Source: Bacteroidetes bacterium UBA4408
Lineage (GTDB): Bacteria > Bacteroidota > Bacteroidia > UBA4408
Direction of reading: 5' to 3'
Assembly (NCBI GenBank): GCA_002389785.1
Contig: DGQS01000229.1
Coordinates: 1 to 27,920, forward strand
DNA length: 27,920 nt
This document shows, in pieces, positions 16,964 to 23,844 of the stretch (positions within the stretch are counted from its first letter, which is position 1; the number at the start of each line of letters is the position of its first letter). The notes under the pieces were generated by a model, which had not been told where the DNA came from, did not search any database, and saw only the letters and a program-made list of their open reading frames with translations. The translations under genes were made by a program, and so were the position numbers.

Positions 16964-18886
16964 TTATTGCGAAATAAACTCCCATGCTGAGCTATAAGCT
17001 GATAAATTTTCAGCATAATCGATCATGCTTTTATAAAAATCGGAATTTGCTAATGTTGCACTATTTCCAATAATCACAAGCTTTTCACGTGCTCGCGTCA
17101 TGGCAACATTCATGCGTCTTATGTCATTTAAAAATCCTATGTCTTTAGTGTCATTGCTGCGCACTAAGCTAATATAAATTATATCACGTTCCTGTCCTTG
17201 AAATCCATCTATTGTTTTTACTACAATTTTTGCAGCAGTTTGTTTTAAGGCTTCATCCGCATCTAACAATTGAGTGAGGTATTGTACTTGTTCTTTATAA
17301 GGAGAAATAATACCCACCGATTTTTTTTGTGTTGCACCACTGGCAGTATAGTTTTGCAACAAAAGTTTTAAGTGCTTCATTAGAAGTACTGCTTCTTCCG
17401 GGTTCGAAATACTTAAACTTTCTGGATTTAGCAGTTCATCAAAACCACAGCCGGCAGTATCAACAAAGTTTAAAGAAGTAGTAAGTAAATCAAATTCCGA
17501 ATCGCTGCAAAGTAACCTGTTTTTATTTCGCTCATTCGCTTTTAAATTTCCTCCATAAAATTGCTGGTTCGAAAAGTTCATGATGTGCTCGTGCATTCGG
17601 TATTGCACATCCAGCAATACTGAACTGTTCTCAAGCTGCATGCAACGCTCAAACAAAGTTTCTTTTAATCCGCCGGCTTCAGCCAGTTTCGACTTTACGG
17701 TAGGAGGTAATTGAAAATGATCTCCGGCAAATATTACTCGATTGCTACGGCTTATTGGTATCCAACACATGGGTTCTAACGCCTGTGCTGCTTCATCAAT
17801 TAACACAGTACTAAATTGTTTGTCGCGCAACATTCGTCCGGCGGCAACTACCAATGTGCAGGCAATAACGGATGCATTAACAAATTGTTCATGTTGTATA
17901 TAATCTTCAAGCACTCTTGCTTCTGCAATAATTTTTTTTGCTTCCTGATAAAGTAGTTGACGTTGCTCACGTTCTTCTCTTCCAAATGTTCGCTTGTATT
18001 TTCCTGCCATTCTAAAATACTCTTCAGCAGTTTTACGGTAGTTTTTTAATTCTTTATACGAAGGATGTGCCATCATTTTCGCATCCAGTGTATTCATCAT
18101 AACTTCCTCTGAAATACGAGCCGGATTTCCCAATCGTAAAACCGAAATATTTTCGTGATGCAATTTTTCAGTCAGCAAATCAACCGCAGTATTACTCGCA
18201 CTGCAAACCAAAACTTGTTTCTCAGTTTTTAAAATTTGCTTAATTGCTTGTACCAAAGTAGTAGTTTTTCCTGTACCCGGCGGCCCATGTACCAATGCAA
18301 TATCTTGCGCAGCAATAATTTTTTGAACTGCTTTGTTTTGACTTTCATTTAATCCGGTCAATTTGAGAGTACTATCAAGTGGTGAAAAGGTAGGTTTTCT
18401 TTTTGCATAAATTATATCTCGTAACTCTGCTAAACGGTTGTTACCGGAATGAATAACCTTGTCGAGGGCTATATTCATTTCCTTGTATCCATTTTCATCA
18501 AACAATAAGTTTAACCCAAGCTTACCATCCTCGCACCAATCTGGTAATTCGTCAATTGATAATTGTAAGCGAACTTTATTTGGGCCAAGCACTTTTATGG
18601 TTCCATTCAAGGGTGCGGCACTTGCATCGAGCGCCGAAAATAGTGCTGCAGGTTTGCCACCGGTAAACTGGTGCGCCTCGTTGAAATTGCTTGTTCGTTC
18701 AATTTCAATGCTTAGATATTCGCCTATTCCAATTTCAGTATTGCTTATAACTACCGGAAACCAGGTAACTCCATTTCGTTTACGATGCTGAATATTGTTC
18801 CGTGAAAAATGTTCGGTATACTGAGCGAAATCTTCATCGCGTTCAATTTTAATAAGTCTTTTTAATTCGTGCAACCGTTCCGCCAT
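16964..18886 (-). CDS. SMUBP-2/IGHMBP2-like superfamily 1 helicase
   Basis: A 640-residue cytoplasmic ATP-dependent DNA/RNA helicase of the UPF1-like SF1B group. In order: an N-terminal beta-rich domain (about 1-160), a Q-motif-like LNESQNKAV near 169-177, Walker A GPPGTGKTTT at 201-210, SASNTAVD at 229-236, Walker B DEAA at 364-367, motif III GDHFQLPPT at 388-396, motif IV QYRMHE, motif V TIDGFQGQERDII, and motif VI NVAMTRAREKLVIIG near the C-terminus. All helicase motifs look intact. The layout and length match bacterial homologues of IGHMBP2. It starts divergently from the PLC-like gene, with an exact TAAGTTTG box 19 nt before its ATG. Its cellular substrate is unknown; a role in R-loop or RNA handling is possible but not shown here. 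Confidence 0.93.
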   Translation of the reverse strand: MAERLHELKRLIKIERDEDFAQYTEHFSRNNIQHRKRNGVTWFPVVISNTEIGIGEYLSIEIERTSNFNEAHQFTGGKPAALFSALDASAAPLNGTIKVLGPNKVRLQLSIDELPDWCEDGKLGLNLLFDENGYKEMNIALDKVIHSGNNRLAELRDIIYAKRKPTFSPLDSTLKLTGLNESQNKAVQKIIAAQDIALVHGPPGTGKTTTLVQAIKQILKTEKQVLVCSASNTAVDLLTEKLHHENISVLRLGNPARISEEVMMNTLDAKMMAHPSYKELKNYRKTAEEYFRMAGKYKRTFGREEREQRQLLYQEAKKIIAEARVLEDYIQHEQFVNASVIACTLVVAAGRMLRDKQFSTVLIDEAAQALEPMCWIPISRSNRVIFAGDHFQLPPTVKSKLAEAGGLKETLFERCMQLENSSVLLDVQYRMHEHIMNFSNQQFYGGNLKANERNKNRLLCSDSEFDLLTTSLNFVDTAGCGFDELLNPESLSISNPEEAVLLMKHLKLLLQNYTASGATQKKSVGIISPYKEQVQYLTQLLDADEALKQTAAKIVVKTIDGFQGQERDIIYISLVRSNDTKDIGFLNDIRRMNVAMTRAREKLVIIGNSATLANSDFYKSMIDYAENLSAYSSAWEFISQ

Positions 18887-18905
18887 AGCTATTACTAGTA
18901 AGTCA

Positions 18906-18913
18906 CAAACTTA
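18906..18913 (-). promoter_or_regulatory. Bacteroidota -7 box (TAAGTTTG) for the helicase gene
   Basis: Exact TAnnTTTG on the minus strand, 19 nt before the helicase ATG. I could not find a TTG at the expected -33 distance, which lowers confidence. Confidence 0.42.
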
Positions 18914-18993
18914 TTAAAATAAAGTAGCTTCTTAGAGTTGGAATAATCAAGATTGACTTCAGGTATTGCTGCGAGAATACAAAAGATTAGTTT

Positions 18994-19001
18994 TATTTTT
19001 A
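18994..19001 (+). promoter_or_regulatory. Candidate -7 box (TATTTTTA) for the PLC-like gene
   Basis: Seven of eight positions match TAnnTTTG, and it lies 17 nt before the ATG at 19019. The nearest upstream TTG (18966-18968) is 25 nt away, too far for a good -33 element. Confidence 0.3.
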
Positions 19002-19018
19002 CAGCATTGCCCTATAAC

Positions 19019-19774
19019 ATGGTTTCTATGTATCGAAAAAGGTGGTTGATTGTAAGCGTAATATTTTTTTTGGTAACTATTCCAATTGTTTTTTTTTCAA
19101 CAAGCTTTCTTCGATGCGTTTGGCCTCAAAAAGTGTGGGCACACAAAGTAAATACACTTGAAAAATTAGACGAAGCAACACGGCATTTTTCAGGTATTGA
19201 ATTAGACCTAGTGTTTGATGAAGTAACCAATAGTTTCGAAGTAAATCATCCTCCGGATAGTTCTATCCACCTTTTACTTAGCAAGTATTTGCAAGTAGGA
19301 GCGACACATGCCAATTGCCGGTATTGGCTGGACATGAAAAATTTAACAGCTAGTAATTATGTGCAAGCCGCCAGTGCATTGGCCAAATGTATGCAGTCTG
19401 CAAAGTTGCAGGCTTCGAATTTTTATGTTGAAAGCCCGTATCCTGAATTTTTATCGGAATTTCAAAAATTCGGATTTAAAACATCCTTTTATCTTCCTAC
19501 TCATTTATGCGAAGAAAAAATAGAAAATTTAGAAAAGGAAATCGCTACTATTCAGAGCAAATTAAAAAAATATCCTTGTAATTTTATTTCATTCGAATAC
19601 AAAGATTATTTAATTCATTCAAGCTATTTCCCAATGCAAGATAAGATTTGCTGGTTTACGGCTTTTGGTTCAAGTAATAAAGTAACATCGCAATTCTTGT
19701 TATATCAAATTCTTTGCGATGATAAAGTTAAAGTGCTGCTGGTACCTTTTAAAGCTAGACATGGAAATCGTTAA
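19019..19774 (+). CDS. Membrane-anchored PLC-like / menorin (FAM151)-like protein
   Basis: A 251-residue protein. The frame can open at TTG 18953, but ATG 19019 (or 19028) places a basic start and one membrane segment (WLIVSVIFFLVTIPIVFF, about 9-26) normally. The remainder is predicted to lie outside the inner membrane. WAHKVNTLEKLDEA, then ELDLVFD, then VNHPPDSS and WLDMKNL reproduce the order of conserved blocks in menorin/FAM151 proteins and, more distantly, the His...Glu-x-Asp...His pattern of glycerophosphodiester phosphodiesterases. The HPP replaces the usual HD. The C-terminal part has a Lys/Glu-rich helix near 175-190. It sits 24 bp before a phosphoethanolamine transferase gene and should be co-transcribed. 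A role in cleaving or moving a phospholipid-derived head group is an inference; activity is uncertain because the phosphodiesterase pattern is incomplete. Confidence 0.6.
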   Translation: MVSMYRKRWLIVSVIFFLVTIPIVFFSTSFLRCVWPQKVWAHKVNTLEKLDEATRHFSGIELDLVFDEVTNSFEVNHPPDSSIHLLLSKYLQVGATHANCRYWLDMKNLTASNYVQAASALAKCMQSAKLQASNFYVESPYPEFLSEFQKFGFKTSFYLPTHLCEEKIENLEKEIATIQSKLKKYPCNFISFEYKDYLIHSSYFPMQDKICWFTAFGSSNKVTSQFLLYQILCDDKVKVLLVPFKARHGNR

Positions 19775-19798
19775 GAGGGTAATTTTTTAATTTCAGAA

Positions 19799-21415
19799 AT
19801 GTTTATGCGTGAAGAACTAACGAGAACAATAAAAATACTGTATCCGTTTTATTTATTGTGTTTGCTTTTTACCCCATTATTGCTGGCAGCGCTAATTAAT
19901 AAAGCGCTCTTTGATAGTCGCGAAATACTAATTGATCTTGCTTGGTTAACACTGTTCACAACTATCAGTTATATCAGCAAGAAACAAGTTATTTACCAAA
20001 TAGCTTGTTGCTTATTTTTTTTGAATGGAACCATACAATTAATTCATTGGATTTTACTCCATGGTCCACTCACCTTAACAAGTTTATTGGTGCTCAGCAA
20101 TACTAATTTGCAAGAAGCCTATGAGTTTTTTGAATTAAAAGCATCCCTTCGTTTATTTATTTTAATCCCTTATTGTTGGCTATTTATCATGGCTATGAAA
20201 CATAAGTTTCAAAAATCTTCATCAAGGTCAAGCGCAATTACAGCTGCAATTTTACTTAGTGTGGTTATCGTATTTATGAGCTATGATGCTTTTAAACAAC
20301 GATTCATTCGTAAAGCCTCTCCACCAATAGTTCGAGTAATTGCAGCCTATATTAACGATGCTGATTTATATAAGGAAGCAGGAACTAAACAATTTCCAAA
20401 AAAAATAAACGCTTTTTCCTCCAACCAACTAAGTCGTCAAACTGTTGTTTTAATAATTGGTGAATCGGTTAATAAAAATCATCTATCACTTTATGGATAC
20501 CAGCGAAAAACAAGCCCGCTATTGAGCAAGCGAAAGGATATTATTGCTTACAACAATGTAGTAAGTGCCTATTCTAATACTTTAAATGCAGTATTGTCGA
20601 TGTTCTCTAATGCTGCAATCGACACCAGTATTCCATCCCAACAACAGGTCGATCTGATCGATGTTTTTTATTCGGCCGGTTTTAAAACGTATTGGATATC
20701 TAATCAGTCGCCCATTGGTATTTGGGACAACAAAGTTTCGATGTTAGCCCAAAAATCAGATAATTGCATTTTTATAAATACAACGGCGAACAATTCCTTT
20801 GAATCAATCAACACTGCTTCATACGATAGCAAATTGTTAGCTCCATTTGCGAAAGCACTGCAAGCAGAAGCTCCAAAAAAATTTATCGTAGTGCATTTAA
20901 TGGGAAGTCATGCTTCGTATGCAAAACGATATCCTGCTGCCTTTGCACAATTTTATGGAAAGGATGAACGCTCATCTTTGATTGCTCATTACGATAATTC
21001 TATTCTTTACACTGATTTTATTGTAGATAGTTTATTGACATTAATCAGCCAACATTCCACAAATCCAAAGGAATTTTGTACGGCCATATACCTTGCTGAT
21101 CATGGCGAAAATGTGTACGATGAAAACAACGATGTAGGACATGGTTTTGCCGGAAAACTTCCGCATGCAAATGTCGAAATACCTTTTTTGCTTTGGCTCT
21201 CACCCCATTTTTTAACGGATAGTGTTGTTACAAGAGCGCATTTGAATAATGTTCGGGAAATACCATTTGTTAGCGACGATTTATTTCATGCCGTTATTGA
21301 TATCGCTCAAATAAAGACAAGTTATTTGAATAAAACCAGGAGCCTTTTTAATCCGGCATTTGCAAGTAATAGAAGACGCATTTTGGAAGACGGTATAGAG
21401 TACGATTTGCGCTAA
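19799..21415 (+). CDS. Phosphoethanolamine transferase, EptA/sulfatase superfamily
   Basis: A 538-residue inner-membrane enzyme that moves phosphoethanolamine from phosphatidylethanolamine to an acceptor such as lipid A, core sugar or another envelope glycan. Four or five membrane helices occupy about 12-165, as in EptA. The periplasmic alkaline-phosphatase-like domain follows from about 214: VVLIIGESVNKNHLSLYGY with metal ligand Glu222, SNTLNAVLSMFS with the predicted nucleophile Thr261, DHGE with Asp434 and His435, and VGHGF with His448. The key residues are present, so an active enzyme is expected. The loop around Thr261 differs from the usual Thr-Ser-Thr-Ala form, which may mean a different acceptor. 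Starts at 19799 and 19805 are both possible. It lies 24 bp after the PLC-like gene. Lipid A modification of this kind can lower sensitivity to cationic peptides, but the acceptor is unknown. Confidence 0.87.
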   Translation: MFMREELTRTIKILYPFYLLCLLFTPLLLAALINKALFDSREILIDLAWLTLFTTISYISKKQVIYQIACCLFFLNGTIQLIHWILLHGPLTLTSLLVLSNTNLQEAYEFFELKASLRLFILIPYCWLFIMAMKHKFQKSSSRSSAITAAILLSVVIVFMSYDAFKQRFIRKASPPIVRVIAAYINDADLYKEAGTKQFPKKINAFSSNQLSRQTVVLIIGESVNKNHLSLYGYQRKTSPLLSKRKDIIAYNNVVSAYSNTLNAVLSMFSNAAIDTSIPSQQQVDLIDVFYSAGFKTYWISNQSPIGIWDNKVSMLAQKSDNCIFINTTANNSFESINTASYDSKLLAPFAKALQAEAPKKFIVVHLMGSHASYAKRYPAAFAQFYGKDERSSLIAHYDNSILYTDFIVDSLLTLISQHSTNPKEFCTAIYLADHGENVYDENNDVGHGFAGKLPHANVEIPFLLWLSPHFLTDSVVTRAHLNNVREIPFVSDDLFHAVIDIAQIKTSYLNKTRSLFNPAFASNRRRILEDGIEYDLR

Positions 21416-21444
21416 AATACTGATAAGAAATAGGATATTTTAAT

Positions 21445-21475
21445 TTTACAACTTCTCAATTTTAAAATACCTTTG
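21445..21475 (+). promoter_or_regulatory. Promoter for pepD: TTTA - 19 nt - TACCTTTG
   Basis: TACCTTTG at 21468-21475 is an exact TAnnTTTG box followed by C. TTTA at 21445-21448 lies 19 nt upstream and differs from TTTG at one base. The pepD ATG begins 17 nt after the box, implying a leader of about 10 nt. It is the best promoter match in the window. Confidence 0.62.
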
Positions 21476-21492
21476 CAGCTCAAAAAAATAAC

Positions 21493-22956
21493 ATGACAAA
21501 ATCAATAAGAGATTTGGAACCAAAAGCGGTGTGGAATTATTTTTCCGATTTAAATGCAGTGCCACGCCCATCCAAAAAGGAAGAACGCATCATTCAATTT
21601 ATACTCGATTTTGGGAAGCAACTTAGTTTGCCTACCAATCGTGACGAAGTAGGTAATGTTATTATTAAAAAGCCTGCTTCAAAAGGAATGGAGAATCGCC
21701 AAACTGTGATACTGCAAAGCCACCTGGATATGGTACATCAAAAAAATGCAGATACCGTTTTCGATTTTGATTCACAGGGTATCGATATGTATTTGGACGG
21801 CGACTGGGTTAAGGCAAAAGGAACTACATTGGGAGCCGACAATGGCTTAGGAGTTGCATCAATAATGGCAATTTTAGCTTCCGATTCTATAGTGCATCCT
21901 CCGATAGAAGCACTTTTTACGATTGATGAAGAAACCGGCATGACCGGGGCGCTTAATTTGAAAGGAGGATTGTTGGATGGAAGAATTTTATTGAACTTGG
22001 ATACAGAAGACGATCGTGAGCTTACCATAGGTTGTGCAGGTGGTGTAGATGTAACTGCAACTGGCAGCTACTCGCTCGAATCTGCTCCAGAAGGGGTTGT
22101 GTTTTATGAATTGAGCGTAAAGGGTGCAACTGGTGGTCACTCAGGAATGGATATTTATTTGGGTCGTGCCAATGCCAATAAATTGATGAATCGATTGCTA
22201 ACAGCAGCTTTCGATACATGTGCAATACAAATTGCTTCAATTGATGGTGGAAGTTTGCGAAATGCGATTCCGCGTGAATCACTTGCTCTAGTTATGGTTC
22301 CTGAATCCAATGCAAAGGAACTTGAAAATTTAGTGCTGGATAAACAAAGCATTTTTCAGGCAGAGTATCAAACAACAGATCCTCAATTAGTGCTTAGTTG
22401 CAAAAAATCCGATGCGAAAGCACGCGTGCTTCAAAAGGGATTTCAAAGTAAATTATTGAAAAGTATTTCGGCTTGTTTAAATGGTATTTATAGAATGAGT
22501 CCCGATATTTTGCACTTAGTACAAACTTCCAATAATTTGGCAAGAGTATCAGTTAAAGATGGCGAATACAGCATTCAGTGCCTCACACGCAGTTCGGTTG
22601 ATTCAGAGAAAATTGATTTAGCTGAATCACTAAAATCCGCTTTCGAACTCATGGGAGCGAAGGTTAGCTTTGCCGGAAGTTATCCCGGATGGACCCCCAA
22701 TCCGCATGCTACAATTGTACAACTCATGCGTAACCTGTATACGAAAATGCATCAAAGCGAGCCATTGGTTAGCGCTTGTCATGCTGGTTTGGAATGTGGA
22801 ATCTTAGGTACCAATTACCCGGGAATGGAAATGATTTCCTTTGGTCCAAATATTACCGGAGCCCATTCTCCCGATGAAAAAGTACAGGTTAGTTCTGTTC
22901 AAAAATACTGGCAGTTACTGCTCGAAACGTTGAAACAAATTCCTGAAAAAAAATAA
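21493..22956 (+). CDS. pepD: Aminoacyl-histidine dipeptidase (peptidase D, M20 family)
   Basis: Cytoplasmic zinc dipeptidase that splits Xaa-His dipeptides such as carnosine and other short peptides, feeding amino-acid reuse. The 487-residue length is typical. The M20 metal and catalytic residues are in order: SHLDMV with His77 and Asp79, GADNG with Asp116, IDEETGMTG with Glu146 and Glu147, NLDTED with Asp170, and a C-terminal His in ITGAHSPDE. A lid/dimerisation domain occupies about 195-380, with VKGATGGHSGMDI at its start. The start context LEPKAVWNYFSDLNAVPRPS is the classical PepD opening. A good promoter lies 17 nt upstream. The DUF1569 gene follows after 24 bp and is likely in the same transcript. 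Confidence 0.95.
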   Translation: MTKSIRDLEPKAVWNYFSDLNAVPRPSKKEERIIQFILDFGKQLSLPTNRDEVGNVIIKKPASKGMENRQTVILQSHLDMVHQKNADTVFDFDSQGIDMYLDGDWVKAKGTTLGADNGLGVASIMAILASDSIVHPPIEALFTIDEETGMTGALNLKGGLLDGRILLNLDTEDDRELTIGCAGGVDVTATGSYSLESAPEGVVFYELSVKGATGGHSGMDIYLGRANANKLMNRLLTAAFDTCAIQIASIDGGSLRNAIPRESLALVMVPESNAKELENLVLDKQSIFQAEYQTTDPQLVLSCKKSDAKARVLQKGFQSKLLKSISACLNGIYRMSPDILHLVQTSNNLARVSVKDGEYSIQCLTRSSVDSEKIDLAESLKSAFELMGAKVSFAGSYPGWTPNPHATIVQLMRNLYTKMHQSEPLVSACHAGLECGILGTNYPGMEMISFGPNITGAHSPDEKVQVSSVQKYWQLLLETLKQIPEKK

Positions 22957-22980
22957 TATTTAAAAGCTAAACTAAAATTT

Positions 22981-23439
22981 ATGGATTTACCGAATATTTT
23001 TACAACTGAAGTTAGTCAAGGCTTTCTTGACCGCATCAATAAATTAACTCCTACATCACAACCCTTGTGGGGAAAAATGAACGTGCCTCAAATGCTCGCT
23101 CATTGTTGTGTTACCTACGAAATGATTTATGAAAACAAACATAAGGCACCGGGAGGATTCGGCAAATTGTTGTTAAAGTTATTTGTAAAACCAATTGTTG
23201 TAACCACCAAACCTTATTCTAAGAATAGCAGAACTGCACCTGCTTTTTTGATTGTAGATGAACGAATTTTTGAATTAGAAAAGAAGCGACTCATGCAGTT
23301 TATTACTCAAACTCAACAAAAAGGTGAAGCTTTTTTTGAGGGCAAAGAATCACTTTCTTTTGGAAAATTGAGCATCAATGAATGGAATAACATGTTTTAT
23401 AAACACCTAAATCATCACTTGTCGCAATTTGGAGTGTAA
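22981..23439 (+). CDS. DUF1569 family protein, DinB-like fold
   Basis: A 152-residue cytoplasmic protein. INKLTPTSQPLWGKMN at 19-34 followed by VPQMLAHC matches DUF1569, a branch of the DinB/YfiT-like putative metalloenzymes with a four-helix bundle. The expected metal-binding histidines are visible: His41 in MLAHC and His142, His145 and His146 in KHLNHHLSQFG at the end. DinB-like proteins include thiol-dependent transferases (for example bacillithiol S-transferases), but DUF1569 itself has no assigned reaction that I know of. It begins 24 bp after pepD and probably shares its promoter; a functional tie to peptide turnover is not evident. A short stem without a T-run lies just downstream. Confidence 0.87.
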   Translation: MDLPNIFTTEVSQGFLDRINKLTPTSQPLWGKMNVPQMLAHCCVTYEMIYENKHKAPGGFGKLLLKLFVKPIVVTTKPYSKNSRTAPAFLIVDERIFELEKKRLMQFITQTQQKGEAFFEGKESLSFGKLSINEWNNMFYKHLNHHLSQFGV

Positions 23440-23447
23440 TACATAGC

Positions 23448-23464
23448 GCATAATTCTATTATGC
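23448..23464 (+). other. Small hairpin after the DUF1569 gene
   Basis: GCATAAT-TCT-ATTATGC makes a perfect 7-bp stem with a 3-nt loop, 8 bp after the stop codon. No T-run follows. It could be a weak 3' end or a stability element for the pepD transcript. Confidence 0.35.
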
Positions 23465-23468
23465 TCTC

Positions 23469-23499
23469 GGTAACTATTTTATTGCAGGTAACTATTTTA
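23469..23499. repeat. 13-bp direct repeat GGTAACTATTTTA, two copies
   Basis: Two identical copies start 18 bp apart with a 5-bp spacer (TTGCA). The role is unknown. Two copies alone do not indicate a CRISPR or an attachment site. Confidence 0.5.
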
Positions 23500-23844
23500 A
23501 GGACATGCAGTATATGCTGCAAGATAAAGCGTTTCACTACTCTAGCTGTTAAATTCACAAAATTGTTCATATTGCATCTGGCTAATAATTTCAGACGTTT
23601 TTCTTTTTGCATAAAGCTCGAGCTTCCGATTAGTTTGACATTATAAACACTTATTGTAATAACATCAATCCGCCTACTTTTCCACAGCTTATTAAATAGT
23701 CGCCTTCCGAATTATACTAGTATTTTTAACGTTTTTTTATTTCAAAGAACTGCTAATTTACTTTATTATTCATATTTTCAGCTTGCAAACTTGAATTATT
23801 TGTTTAGCATAAATCTAATAGAAATGAGCCGTTGAGTGCTTTTA

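Larger units (their letters stand above)
23440..23844. other. Intergenic region between convergent genes
   Basis: About 405 bases between the stops of the DUF1569 gene and the third giant gene. It holds the hairpin at 23448-23464 and a 13-bp direct repeat GGTAACTATTTTA at 23469-23481 and 23487-23499. I see no credible gene: a 61-codon plus-strand frame and a 65-codon minus-strand frame here have no recognisable features. No classical terminator for either neighbour was found, and nothing else stands out. Confidence 0.55.

Noticed and set aside
18953..19018. TTG start adding 22 residues to the PLC-like protein
   Set aside because: Rare start codon, and the extension would overlap the candidate -7 box; ATG 19019 has a normal basic start before the membrane segment.
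23469..23499. Direct repeats as a mini CRISPR or an attachment site
   Set aside because: Only two 13-bp copies with a 5-bp spacer, no cas or integrase gene and no tRNA nearby.
23461..23646. 61-codon plus-strand frame between the convergent genes
   Set aside because: It overlaps half of the hairpin and the direct repeats, has low-complexity hydrophobic and basic composition, and lacks a family match or promoter.
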